Shown here piece by piece: positions 36,305 through 44,856 of a DNA stretch of 55,863 bases. Each line of letters begins with the position of its first letter. The first letter of the stretch is position 1. Below the pieces are notes generated by a model. The model did not search any database and was not told the DNA's origin. It saw nothing but the letters and a program-made list of their open reading frames with translations. Made by a program: the position numbers and the translations under genes. The stretch covers positions 1 through 55,863 of the forward strand of contig JBJEPU010000074.1 in NCBI GenBank assembly GCA_051881395.1. Direction: 5' to 3'. Source of the DNA: Fimenecus sp051881395 (GTDB lineage Bacteria; Bacillota; Clostridia; Oscillospirales; Acutalibacteraceae).

Positions 36305-36754
36305 TTACTGCATGGTGGCAAGTAACATTTGCTTAAAAACGGAGGCGCGCACGCGGTCACGCGCGTCAGGCGGCAAATCGCGATAGGTGTTGTCGCGCAA
36401 CGCCGCATACATCACGGACACCTCTTTGTCGCTCAAAAGCCCTCGCGCGTGTAGATTTTGCAAATTGGCGCGGCAGGCCTTTTCGTCGATTTTATCGCCG
36501 ATGGAATTGATGAGGTGCATTTTCAGCGTTTCATAATTATATGTGGCACGGGTAATTTTAATGTACCCGCCGCCCCCACGACGGCTTTCGACGATATAGC
36601 CGTTTTCGGGTGTAAAGCGGGAGGACAGCACATAGTTGATTTGGCTCGGCACACAGCCGATTTGCTCCGCCAAATCATTGCGGCGGATTTCCGCCGTGCC
36701 GGTGTCCCCGAGCATTTGCACAATTAAATCGGCGATTTCTTTGCTTAAATTCAT
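36305..36754 (-). CDS. ctsR: CtsR heat-shock repressor
   Basis: 149 residues. The N-terminal winged HTH (about 20-67) ends with RRGGGGYIKI (58-67), whose glycine-rich wing acts as the heat sensor and contains the Arg that McsB phosphorylates. The C-terminal domain dimerises. The start is the ATG at 36754 with GAGGTGA upstream; a GTG four codons earlier falls inside that ribosome site. CtsR should repress its own operon through the two operators at 36812-36828 and 36871-36887. Confidence 0.97.
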   Translation of the reverse strand: MNLSKEIADLIVQMLGDTGTAEIRRNDLAEQIGCVPSQINYVLSSRFTPENGYIVESRRGGGGYIKITRATYNYETLKMHLINSIGDKIDEKACRANLQNLHARGLLSDKEVSVMYAALRDNTYRDLPPDARDRVRASVFKQMLLATMQ

Positions 36755-36811
36755 TTTCCCATTCACCTCGGTTATTGTGATTCGGTCTCGGATATTCTTT
36801 TGAAGTTTGAC

Positions 36812-36828
36812 TTTGACTATCTTTGACC
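36812..36828 (-). promoter_or_regulatory. CtsR operator, downstream of the -10
   Basis: GGTCAAA-GAT-AGTCAAA on the minus strand, a perfect fit to the CtsR heptad direct repeat (R-GTCAAA, three bases NAN, R-GTCAAA). It covers the region after the transcription start. A further GTCAAA half lies on each side. Confidence 0.95.
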
Positions 36829-36841
36829 TTTGACAAGTATT

Positions 36842-36869
36842 ATTATACCCAAAGGGCAGGAAAAGTCAA
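36842..36869 (-). promoter_or_regulatory. Promoter of the ctsR operon
   Basis: TTGACT (36864-36869), a 16-bp spacer and TATAAT (36842-36847) on the minus strand. The -35 overlaps a GTCAAA half-site, so bound CtsR blocks polymerase. Confidence 0.92.
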
Positions 36870-36870
36870 A

Positions 36871-36887
36871 GGTCAAAAAAGGTCAAA
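36871..36887 (+). promoter_or_regulatory. CtsR operator, upstream of the -35
   Basis: GGTCAAA-AAA-GGTCAAA on the plus strand, again a perfect CtsR heptad repeat, with an extra AGTCAAA heptad directly before it (36864-36870). It has the opposite orientation to the other operator. Confidence 0.95.
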
Positions 36888-36990
36888 TTTGATTTTGACT
36901 GTGCGTTTTTTCTGTGAAATCAATAATTTTCTCGTATTTTCTCCCGTTTTCTCTTGTTTTTATAATTTTTTATTTTTGATGCAGACAAAT

Positions 36991-37015
36991 AAAAAGGGCG
37001 ACCAAACGGTCGCCC
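36991..37015 (-). terminator. Terminator after the GPH symporter gene
   Basis: GGGCGACC / GGTCGCCC, an 8-bp stem with a GTTT loop, followed on the minus strand by TTTTTATTT. It lies 35 bases past the stop at 37050. Confidence 0.93.
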
Positions 37016-37049
37016 CGATTTCTGTTAGATTTTTTCTGTACTGCAAATT

Positions 37050-38573
37050 TTACGCTTCGGGGGTGACGGCAATGCCCTCTGCCTCGCGTTTCTCGGCAAG
37101 CGCAGTCAGAATTCGTTGCTTTTCCTTCCCTGAAATTTTGTAGAAAAACATCGGAATGGCGCACAACAACAGGCTGACGCCCGGCACAACGGACACAAGC
37201 GAGAACATCGCAAACCGCTGATTCGCCGCAAGTTCTGTTGCCGCAACCACGGCAGTCGAGCTCAGCATTTTTTCGGGCTCTAACCCGATAAACATATACA
37301 TCAGCACAATCCCCGAGGTGGCAAGCGCGTTGCCGAGCTTGTTGACAAAGCCTTGGCACGCCGAGCCGAGCGCGTTGTCGCGGAAGCTCGTGGTCAGTTC
37401 CATATAATCCAAGCAGTCCCCAATCATCGCGTAGGAAATCACATTGAGCACGCCCAACGGAATGCAGGAAATGAGGATAAAGGGAATGCAGATATACAAG
37501 TTCATTGTAAACCAACCGATGAGCGTGGTAAAAATGCTGGCGACAAAGCCCAACAGGCAAGTTGTAATTACGATTTTTTTATAGTCAAACTTTTTCATCA
37601 GTACGGGCATAAACAGCATTGCACCGAACATACCGACAATCGCGCAGACCTGAAAAATCGTTTTGACCGTAGAGACGCTCGCGTCAATCGCTTCAATGCG
37701 CTGGGCTTCGGTCAGTCCCGTCAAATCCGGTCCGATATAGAACGCATACCGCGCAACATGCACCGCCGCCGCCTGCACCATATATCTGCCGCTCGAAAGC
37801 ACGCCCATCAAAATGACCAGCATTAAGGGCTTGCATTTGAAAATGCGGGAAAGCTGTGACGGCTCGCCGGGCTGTGGCTTGCGGACGGGCAGTACCACAC
37901 GCTCTTTGACATGGAAATATGTATTGATGTACAGCAAAATACCAATGACAACGGTGACAATCGCCATAATCAAATATTTCTTTTTGTTATATTCCAATCC
38001 GTCGGAAGTGCCGAGAATTTTGGGCAGCGTTAAACCGATAACCAAAAACAGCACTTCGGGCACGGCAGAGCCGACGCCGTTTAAGGTTCTGCCGAACGAA
38101 ATCACCGAGCCGCGCTCTTCGGCGTTCGGCGTCATCACATTGGGGAGACTCCAAAACGGCACATCCGCCATGGTGTAAATCATACCCCACAGCACATACA
38201 CAACCGCTGAATAAATCATCAGCTGTGTTTTCGGCAAGTCAGGGCTTAAATACATCAAAATCGTCAGCACCGCAATCGGAACGGCCGCGTACAGGATATA
38301 CGGCTTCATTTTGCCGTGTTTGGTGGTGCGGCGGTCTACAATCATTCCCATCAGCGGGTCGTTAATCGCATCCCAAATGCGCGCAAGCAACATCAAAAGC
38401 AGGACGAACATTGGTGCCAACTGCAACACATTCAAATAATAGTCGCTGATGTAGCTGGACATCATCGCATAAATCATACCCTGCCCCATCGCACCGACGG
38501 CAAACATTTGGAATTCTTTGCGCGGCACAACAAAGCCTTTATTTCCCTGCAATTTGGATTTTTCTTTTTTCAT
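37050..38573 (-). CDS. GPH-family (MelB-like) sugar:cation symporter
   Basis: 507 residues with about 12 membrane helices. ARIWDAINDPLMGMIVDRRTTKHGKMKPY is the GPH family signature (D-x2-DP...G-x2-DR-T), and ADVPFWSLPNVMTPNAEERG is the matching second block. These carriers import glycosides, pentosides or hexuronides with sodium or protons. The C terminus has a short cytoplasmic tail rich in charged residues. The substrate is unknown and no sugar hydrolase is adjacent. GAGGTGG precedes the ATG by about 10 bases. Confidence 0.92.
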   Translation of the reverse strand: MKKEKSKLQGNKGFVVPRKEFQMFAVGAMGQGMIYAMMSSYISDYYLNVLQLAPMFVLLLMLLARIWDAINDPLMGMIVDRRTTKHGKMKPYILYAAVPIAVLTILMYLSPDLPKTQLMIYSAVVYVLWGMIYTMADVPFWSLPNVMTPNAEERGSVISFGRTLNGVGSAVPEVLFLVIGLTLPKILGTSDGLEYNKKKYLIMAIVTVVIGILLYINTYFHVKERVVLPVRKPQPGEPSQLSRIFKCKPLMLVILMGVLSSGRYMVQAAAVHVARYAFYIGPDLTGLTEAQRIEAIDASVSTVKTIFQVCAIVGMFGAMLFMPVLMKKFDYKKIVITTCLLGFVASIFTTLIGWFTMNLYICIPFILISCIPLGVLNVISYAMIGDCLDYMELTTSFRDNALGSACQGFVNKLGNALATSGIVLMYMFIGLEPEKMLSSTAVVAATELAANQRFAMFSLVSVVPGVSLLLCAIPMFFYKISGKEKQRILTALAEKREAEGIAVTPEA

Positions 38574-38613
38574 ACGAAATACGCCACCTCACCTCTCACA
38601 AAGTACACAAAAA

Positions 38614-38642
38614 AGAATACCACAAAAAGGAAATTTAGTAAA
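38614..38642 (-). promoter_or_regulatory. Possible promoter of the symporter gene
   Basis: TTTACT (38637-38642), 17-bp spacer, TATTCT (38614-38619) on the minus strand; four of six matches in each box. Confidence 0.45.
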
Positions 38643-38660
38643 GTATGAATAAGTAAAATC

Positions 38661-38700
38661 CGTGTAAAAAAAGCGCAATCGTCAAAAACCGATTGCGCTT
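38661..38700 (-). terminator. Terminator after the ABC permease gene
   Basis: AAGCGCAATCG / CGATTGCGCTT, an 11-bp perfect stem with an 8-base loop, followed on the minus strand by a run of seven T. It lies 22 bases past the stop at 38723. Confidence 0.95.
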
Positions 38701-38722
38701 GCTTTCGTATAATATGGGAAGA

Positions 38723-41269
38723 TTACCAATAGAAACTCTCTGCCGGTTTATTTTTCTCAATTTCCGTTTTGACGGCATCGGGCATTTTCTCCGCGTGGAC
38801 ATAGGCTTTCGCGTAAGTGCCGTCCGTGTATTCGAGTACCACAATATAATCGTTCGGGGATAACTCTGCACGGGTGACAATATTCTTGTAAATCGACTGC
38901 ATCGTCGAATTGTCGGTCGTTTTGTAAACGGTCGGTTTGTCCGCGGCAGAAATGCCTTCATAGTTGCCTGTGAACTCCGCATAATTGTCCGAGGTACTGC
39001 TTTCGCCGATAAACTCACAGGTAAAGGTGTCCCCGTTTGCCACCCAACTGTCATAACAGGAATAGAAAAAACGCTCTGCGACCTTTGTACCGTAAATGGC
39101 TTTCAGCGTTTTGTCACCGGTCAGCGCATCGTAATAGCCAACGGATTTTAAAAACGTTACGGTGTTGACCATATCGGCGGTGATATAGAAGTTCGGCAAG
39201 CCGTCTGTCGCTGTTTTTCCGGTAAATACATCGTCCTCGGCAAATTCGCTGTCCTCGCCGATAACTTGGTCAATCGCGGTTTCCGCATCGTATACGGCGG
39301 TGACATCCTCGTAAATGACCGTATCTGTCAGCGACACATCCGCATTCTCATCTGCAATCAAATGAAAAGTGATGAGTCCCAAGCTTTCCTGCGGATTGTA
39401 GTGATTTTCGGGTGTTTGCGCCGACAAATCTTTGTACAGGCAGTCAAGCAAGGTCTGCCGCTGTTCGGTGGTTAATTCCAATTTTGTTTCCGTGGTTAAA
39501 GTCTTATTGTAAAGGCGAATGTCCTCGCTTTCGCGCACGGCGCGGATGTTGCGATACTCGTTGTACGCGAGAATATCGCCGTTGGAAAGCGTACCGTTCA
39601 TCCCGTCAGCTTTCGGACGCTCTACCTTTTTGAGTTCGTCTTTGAAAATACGGTTGAGCACACTTTGCTGATAGGCGGTTTTGTCCGCCTGCTGTAAGGC
39701 GTGCAAAATATCCTCGGACACGCCGTAGTAATTGCGCAAAATCTGTTTGCCGTTTTTGAGGGTATACGCGATTTTCACGGACACGGGGTACACGCCGTTA
39801 AAGTTCTCGTCCAAAACGGTCGGGTCGGTTTTGCCCGCCTCCACCAGCATTTTGTGCACACCGCGGACAAATTCAATGTCCTGACTTTCGGTATAGTTGC
39901 CCTTCGGTGCGGTGTCTGCTGTTTGCATACCCGCAATATAGTAGCCGTAGTAGTCACCCGACGGTTGCAGTTGATAATTTTGATACGGCAAAGAAATTTG
40001 CGCCGAGGCAATGTCCGCCGTTTCGGGGATTTTGTTTGCCGCGCCGAAATAGCCCGTGGCAAAGAACACGAAAATCAGCGCGGTCAACGCCAACTGAATG
40101 GGCAAAGCAGGCAAATCCTTGACGAATTGCCGCATATTGCGAAGCAGAACCAAACTCAACACGGCGTAAATCACGATGAATACAACCACGCCGACCGCAA
40201 TCGCAAGCACCGTACCTTTGTTTCGCAACAAATCAAACGCCATCGCAAAGCCGAAAATGCCGACGAGGAAAATCCCGATAAAATTGAGCACCTTGTTTTT
40301 GCCGATAAAGCCGCCGATTTCCGCCTTTCTGCGCTCATAGAAGAACACGCCGAAGGCGAACAGCGCCGCCGTCACAAGCAGCCAGATAATCGGCACCAAA
40401 AAGTCGGGCGTTTTCCACGCAATCATATTGCCGCCGTTATTGTAATCTGCCAATTTGCCGACCACGCCGCCTTGCGAATAGATATATAAGCCTTGCGACA
40501 TATAGCGAAGCGGATTAAACTGCGGATACTGTTTCGGAAGCGTTTGCATACTGTCCTCCGCATAATATCCCATTGTATACATGGAAGAAAAATTACTGCC
40601 CAGCGGCGTGCCAAGCACCAACTTACGAATGAACACCTGTAAGCAGGTGAGCAGAATTTCAGGGAACAGCAGTAAAATGCCCGAAAACAGAATGCCCTCA
40701 AATGCCGTACCGACGGTGGTGAACACCACAGCGGTCAGCGTATAGGAAAACGCCACCACGGAGAACATACCGATGAGCAAATAGAAAAATGCGGTGAACA
40801 AATAGCGGTTTGCGCCGAGCACGACCAAGTTCACAAGGAGTGCGACGAGCATCGGCACGGCAACCGACAAGCCAACGAGCGTGAGCCCCGACAAATATTT
40901 TGCCGTAAACAGCCTTGTGCGCTTAATGCCGAGGCTGTAATAGACATTGACGGTCTTTTTGCCCGTGATAAAACGGAAGGTCGCAATACCCATTAAAAGC
41001 CCGATGCCCAAAAGCGCCGCAATGACCATATAACGCATATAGCCCATACTGTCGGAAAACAAAAATGTATACTGCTCTTTAAAATTGATGTTCGTGATTT
41101 GACCGGTTTCGCGGTTGACGCTTGTTTTCTCACGGAAGACAAGTATCGGCGTTAAGCAAAAGGAAAAGAACATCACAACTGCGTTCAGCGCCGCAAACAG
41201 CGCATTATCCCGAATCCCCGTGCGGTACGCATAACCAAAGTTATTTTGCAAAGATTTGGGTGAAGTCAT
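38723..41269 (-). CDS. ABC transporter permease with large exposed C-terminal domain
   Basis: 848 residues. Residues 1 to about 420 hold about ten membrane helices of an ABC-2-like permease (TGIRDNALFAALNAVVMFF at the start; NVYYSLGIKRTRLFTAKYLSG shortly after). The remainder, about 430 residues, is soluble and acidic and probably lies outside; it corresponds to the DUF6449-type tail seen in Clostridia. The gene overlaps the ATPase gene by 29 bases, so the two make one exporter. A terminator follows. The exported compound is unknown; related YtrB-type systems respond to wall-active antibiotics. Confidence 0.85.
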   Translation of the reverse strand: MTSPKSLQNNFGYAYRTGIRDNALFAALNAVVMFFSFCLTPILVFREKTSVNRETGQITNINFKEQYTFLFSDSMGYMRYMVIAALLGIGLLMGIATFRFITGKKTVNVYYSLGIKRTRLFTAKYLSGLTLVGLSVAVPMLVALLVNLVVLGANRYLFTAFFYLLIGMFSVVAFSYTLTAVVFTTVGTAFEGILFSGILLLFPEILLTCLQVFIRKLVLGTPLGSNFSSMYTMGYYAEDSMQTLPKQYPQFNPLRYMSQGLYIYSQGGVVGKLADYNNGGNMIAWKTPDFLVPIIWLLVTAALFAFGVFFYERRKAEIGGFIGKNKVLNFIGIFLVGIFGFAMAFDLLRNKGTVLAIAVGVVVFIVIYAVLSLVLLRNMRQFVKDLPALPIQLALTALIFVFFATGYFGAANKIPETADIASAQISLPYQNYQLQPSGDYYGYYIAGMQTADTAPKGNYTESQDIEFVRGVHKMLVEAGKTDPTVLDENFNGVYPVSVKIAYTLKNGKQILRNYYGVSEDILHALQQADKTAYQQSVLNRIFKDELKKVERPKADGMNGTLSNGDILAYNEYRNIRAVRESEDIRLYNKTLTTETKLELTTEQRQTLLDCLYKDLSAQTPENHYNPQESLGLITFHLIADENADVSLTDTVIYEDVTAVYDAETAIDQVIGEDSEFAEDDVFTGKTATDGLPNFYITADMVNTVTFLKSVGYYDALTGDKTLKAIYGTKVAERFFYSCYDSWVANGDTFTCEFIGESSTSDNYAEFTGNYEGISAADKPTVYKTTDNSTMQSIYKNIVTRAELSPNDYIVVLEYTDGTYAKAYVHAEKMPDAVKTEIEKNKPAESFYW

Positions 41270-42149
41270 AATCCGTCCCCTCCATTTCGTCCAAAAATAC
41301 TTCTTCTAACGACAGCGGCAGGCTTTCGACCATGGCGGGCGAAAGCGCGTTTAATTTTTCTGTCGCCTCTTTTTCGTCGCCCTTGACGGTGATAAGCACC
41401 ATTTTGCCGTCTTTCTTATAGGATTTCACATCAATGCCGAGGGCTTTGATTTGGTCCTCTGTCACATCGTCTTGGAACACCAAGCGGAATTTTGCGCGGT
41501 TTTCGCTCAATTCCGAAATGGACGAGTCGAGCACCAACTTTTTGCCGTTAATTAAGCCGAAGTGATCGCAAAGCCCCTCTAATTCGTGCAGGTCATGCGA
41601 CGAAACAATAATCGATGCGTTTGTCTCCTGCATATATTCGTTAATCATATTTTTAATCAATGCGCGTTTGGCGGGGTCTAAGCCGTCGAAGGTTTCGTCA
41701 AACAGCATAAACGACGGCTGTGTGGCAAAGCCCAACACAATTTCCGCCTGCCGCTGCATCCCTTTGGAAAAGCCGTTCAAGCGTGCTTTTGTATCCAGCC
41801 CGAACACCTCTGCCAGCTTATGAAAGGTGTCAAAACTGAACCCCGGATAATAGCCGTTGTAAAACTTTGCCATTTTCTCCATATTGGCGTAGGGCTGAAA
41901 ATAGATGTCATCGGGCACATAGAACATATGCTGTTTCATCAGTTCATTGTCGAACGCGTCCTCGCCGTCTAAAAGCACCCTGCCCGCCTCGGCTTTATAC
42001 ACGCCCGTAATCGTTTTCAACAGCGTGGTTTTGCCTGCGCCGTTGTAGCCGATGAGCCCGTACAAAGAACCGTCGCCGACCGTAAAACTGATGTCGCTGA
42101 TTGCCGTAAACGAACCGAATTTTTTGGTTACGCCTTGTACTTCAATCAT
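41241..42149 (-). CDS. YtrB-like ABC transporter ATPase
   Basis: 302 residues. Walker A is GYNGAGKTT (34-42), the signature loop is FSKGMQRQAE near 135 (the S-K-G-M variant typical of the YtrB/BcrA group), Walker B is FMLFDETFDGLDP near 160, and the switch His is in SSHDLHELE. The C-terminal 90 residues form a regulatory domain. The start at 42149 has AAAGGAGG 7 bases upstream. A GntR-type regulator gene, usual beside YtrB-like pairs, is not seen here. Confidence 0.93.
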   Translation of the reverse strand: MIEVQGVTKKFGSFTAISDISFTVGDGSLYGLIGYNGAGKTTLLKTITGVYKAEAGRVLLDGEDAFDNELMKQHMFYVPDDIYFQPYANMEKMAKFYNGYYPGFSFDTFHKLAEVFGLDTKARLNGFSKGMQRQAEIVLGFATQPSFMLFDETFDGLDPAKRALIKNMINEYMQETNASIIVSSHDLHELEGLCDHFGLINGKKLVLDSSISELSENRAKFRLVFQDDVTEDQIKALGIDVKSYKKDGKMVLITVKGDEKEATEKLNALSPAMVESLPLSLEEVFLDEMEGTDYDFTQIFAK

Positions 42150-42165
42150 AGTGTTACCTCCTTTA

Positions 42166-42180
42166 ACCACAAACTGTGGT
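42166..42180. promoter_or_regulatory. Palindrome in the ABC operon leader, possible operator
   Basis: ACCACA-AAC-TGTGGT, 6-bp perfect arms around three bases, lies between the -10 and the ribosome site of the ATPase gene. Such a position suits a repressor site or a small hairpin. No regulator can be assigned. Confidence 0.45.
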
Positions 42181-42193
42181 GTCCTACAAGTCC

Positions 42194-42223
42194 ACTATAC
42201 CCTATCGGGGAATGCTTTGTCAA
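42194..42223 (-). promoter_or_regulatory. Promoter of the ABC transporter operon
   Basis: TTGACA (42218-42223), 18-bp spacer, TATAGT (42194-42199) on the minus strand. Confidence 0.85.
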
Positions 42224-42225
42224 TC

Positions 42226-42266
42226 AAAAACACCGCATTGTTACTAACTTGTAAGAATGCGGTGTT
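42226..42266 (-). terminator. Terminator after mtaB
   Basis: AACACCGCATT / AATGCGGTGTT, an 11-bp perfect stem with a 16-base loop, followed on the minus strand by TTTTT. It lies 17 bases past the mtaB stop and just before the ABC promoter. Confidence 0.88.
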
Positions 42267-42282
42267 GCTTTTTGTAAAATTA

Positions 42283-43584
42283 TTAACTTTTTTGTAAGAA
42301 TTCTGCGCCGTAGACGGCCTCACCGTCGGATTTTTCGAGCGTCACGCGGCAAAGGGAACCGGGCGCGGCGGTCTCGCTTTTAAAATACACAGGTGTGTAA
42401 TTCGCCGTGTATCCGAAATGCAAGCCGTTTTCGGTTTTGTGCTCACACAGCACCTCGACGGTTTTGCCGATTTGGCTTTGCAAAAATGCACTGCGCATTT
42501 CTGCGGCAACTGCCAAAAGTGTGGCGGCGCGGCGTTCTTTTTCGGATTTTTCAATTTGCCCGTCAAAGGACGCGGCGCGCGTCCCCTCGCGCACGGAATA
42601 CGGGAACACATGGATTTTTTCAAACCCGATTTGCTTTGCGAATGCCACGGTTTCTTGAAAATCCTCCTCGGTTTCGCCTGCAAAGCCAACCATAATGTCG
42701 GTGGTTAAGGTGCAGTCGGGAAACGCGGCGCGCAGTTTCCCGGCGAGGGCGGCATATTGAGCCGCCGTGTAGTGGCGGTTCATACGCTGTAAGGTACGGT
42801 CACAGCCGCTTTGCAAGGAAATGTGGAACTGCCCGCAGAGTTTGGGCAATTTTGAAAGCGCTTCAATCACTTCGCCGGTAATGTGGTCGGGCTCTAAGGA
42901 GCCCAACCGCACGCGCAAAACGCCCGACGGCGCGCACGCCGCCGCCACAGCGTCGGTAAAGCGCTCGCCGCTGTCTTTGCCGTAGGCGGAAAGATTGATG
43001 CCGACCAGCACCAATTCGCGATAGCCCGCATCACTTAATGCCTGCGCCTCTTTTTCGATTTCGGCAATCGACTTGGAGCGCACACGCCCGCGCGCGGTAG
43101 GAATGATGCAATACGAGCAAAAACGGTCACAGCCGTCCTCAATTTTTAAAATAGCGCGGGTGCGCTCGTGAAAATCCGTAATCGGCGCCCCGAGAAACGG
43201 CTCGCCGCTTTTGTGCTGTTCCACGGCGACCTGTCGCGTTTGCGTTTGAAAATAGGCGCGCAGTTTTTGGGGCAAAGTCACATTGCTTTTATTGCCGATG
43301 ACAATGTCCGCCGCCGTCAGCGCCGACGCCGCATCGGGAAACGCCTGGGGCATACAGCCCGTCAGCACTACCGTGCTTTCGGGGAAATGGCGTTTGAGCC
43401 GCCGCACCAACTGTCGCGTTTTGCGGTCACTTTCAGCGGTCACGGTGCAGGAATTGACCACGAAAATTTCCGCTTCGCTGTCCTGCAAAGTGATTTCGTA
43501 GCCGTTTTTCAAAAGCAGCTCTGTGATTTCCTCGGTTTCATACTGATTGACCTTGCAACCGAGTGTATAGAATTTGACTTTCAT
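42283..43584 (-). CDS. mtaB: MtaB tRNA t6A37 methylthiotransferase
   Basis: 433 residues. The N-terminal UPF0004 domain carries Cys10 (TLGCKVNQYE), VVNSCTVTAESDRKTRQ and LTGCMPQA, ligands of the second cluster. The radical SAM motif CDRFCSYC is near residue 155 with the IPTARGRVRS run typical of MtaB, and a TRAM domain ends the protein. It adds a methylthio group to t6A at position 37 of tRNAs reading ANN codons. AAAGAGG precedes the ATG. Confidence 0.96.
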   Translation of the reverse strand: MKVKFYTLGCKVNQYETEEITELLLKNGYEITLQDSEAEIFVVNSCTVTAESDRKTRQLVRRLKRHFPESTVVLTGCMPQAFPDAASALTAADIVIGNKSNVTLPQKLRAYFQTQTRQVAVEQHKSGEPFLGAPITDFHERTRAILKIEDGCDRFCSYCIIPTARGRVRSKSIAEIEKEAQALSDAGYRELVLVGINLSAYGKDSGERFTDAVAAACAPSGVLRVRLGSLEPDHITGEVIEALSKLPKLCGQFHISLQSGCDRTLQRMNRHYTAAQYAALAGKLRAAFPDCTLTTDIMVGFAGETEEDFQETVAFAKQIGFEKIHVFPYSVREGTRAASFDGQIEKSEKERRAATLLAVAAEMRSAFLQSQIGKTVEVLCEHKTENGLHFGYTANYTPVYFKSETAAPGSLCRVTLEKSDGEAVYGAEFLQKS

Positions 43585-43648
43585 AAAAACCTCTTTCGCC
43601 GCTTGGATAAACGCGGACGCTTTCGACCATACTGTTAGCGGTGATACG

Positions 43649-44035
43649 ATGAAAAAATTTCGGGAATATTTTTGTGTGTATTCGTTCGGCGCACTGCTCT
43701 ACTGCCTTATCGAAGTGCTGTTTCGCGGGTTTACGCATTGGACAATGGGCGTGACGGGCGGCGCGGCGTTGTTGGGCATTTACCATATCAACGAAAAATG
43801 CAAAGCGCGCCCGCTTTGGCTTCGCTGTTCGTTCGGCTGTTTACTAATAACCTTTTTGGAGTTTTCGGTCGGTCTGCTCGTCAACCGTCTGTTCCATTGG
43901 AATGTTTGGGATTACAGCGAGCGGCGGTTGAATATATTGGGACAGATTTGCCCGCTGTTTTCCTTCTTTTGGTTTTTGCTGTGCTTCCCCGCGTGTTTTT
44001 TGTGCAAGGGACTCAAAAAGCATTTTTGCAAATAA
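43649..44035 (+). CDS. CmpB-like (ABC_trans_CmpB) small membrane protein
   Basis: 128 residues from the ATG at 43649 with GGTGA upstream. Four membrane helices are predicted; FCVYSFGALLYCLIEVLFRG, THWTMGVTGGAALLGIY and the Glu in LLITFLEFSVGLLVN match the putative ABC transporter (CmpB) family, whose role is unknown. The gene is divergent from mtaB and ends one base before the convergent esterase stop. An earlier in-frame start would begin inside the mtaB leader and gives no family similarity. Confidence 0.75.
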   Translation: MKKFREYFCVYSFGALLYCLIEVLFRGFTHWTMGVTGGAALLGIYHINEKCKARPLWLRCSFGCLLITFLEFSVGLLVNRLFHWNVWDYSERRLNILGQICPLFSFFWFLLCFPACFLCKGLKKHFCK

Positions 44036-44815
44036 TCACGCGGTAAATACGGACTGTAAAAAGGCGAAGGCATCGTCAATCCACCCTTCGGCGTCCGTGC
44101 CCTCCGCGAGACCGATGCCGTGCCCGCCGTGTTCGTACAAATGCAGTTCACACCGCACGCCTTTTTCGTCGAGCGCATTTTTGAGCATTACGCTGTTTTC
44201 ATACGGTACGGATTGGTCGTCTTTATTATGCCACACAAAAGTCGGCGGGTAGTTTTCGGTCACGCGCTTTTCCACCGAAGCGGCGTTCTGCTCGGTATGC
44301 CCCGACCAAAGTCCCAACAGACGGCGGCGCGAAACGGCATGCGTCAATTTGCCCATGGTCACAACGGGGTAGCAAAGCACCACCGCCGACGGCTTGATGC
44401 CGTAGACCGCACCGTTGTATTCCCCGTCAAAGCGCGCGTACTCCGCGGCGAAGAAGCCCGCCAAATGCCCGCCCGCGGACGAGCCCATCAACGCGATTTT
44501 GGTGCTGTCCAGCTTCCAATCGGCGGCGTGGCTTCGGATAAACTGCATCGCGCGCGCAACATCCTCCATCGGGGCGGGATAGCGTGCCGCCGCGCCCACG
44601 CGATACCACAGCACAAACGCATTGTACCCGTGCGCCTGAAAATATTCGGCAAAGGGCTTACCCTCGTTAAAATCGGACACCATAGAATACGCGCCGCCAG
44701 GTAAAATCAGCACGCTCGGCGCGTTATTGCCGACGGTATAACAATCTAAGCGCACCGCTTTTTTATTCGGCGTGACCTTAATTTCTTTTTTCTCATACAG
44801 CGGATAAGTTTGCAT
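44036..44815 (-). CDS. Alpha/beta hydrolase, BD-FAE/acetyl-esterase type
   Basis: 259 residues with no signal peptide. The oxyanion motif is LILPGGAYSM (about 36-45), the nucleophile is Ser112-113 in MGSSAGGHLAG, the acid lies in NKDDQSVP, and the catalytic His in HGGHGIG. This set is typical of short-chain ester hydrolases acting on acetylated or feruloylated sugars. GAAAGGAAG precedes the ATG. The gene is 41 bases downstream of the MATE gene with no terminator between, so the two are probably co-transcribed. Confidence 0.9.
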   Translation of the reverse strand: MQTYPLYEKKEIKVTPNKKAVRLDCYTVGNNAPSVLILPGGAYSMVSDFNEGKPFAEYFQAHGYNAFVLWYRVGAAARYPAPMEDVARAMQFIRSHAADWKLDSTKIALMGSSAGGHLAGFFAAEYARFDGEYNGAVYGIKPSAVVLCYPVVTMGKLTHAVSRRRLLGLWSGHTEQNAASVEKRVTENYPPTFVWHNKDDQSVPYENSVMLKNALDEKGVRCELHLYEHGGHGIGLAEGTDAEGWIDDAFAFLQSVFTA

Positions 44816-44856
44816 ATCGTAAACTTCCTTTCGCCTGCAATTTCGGGTTTATCGTA

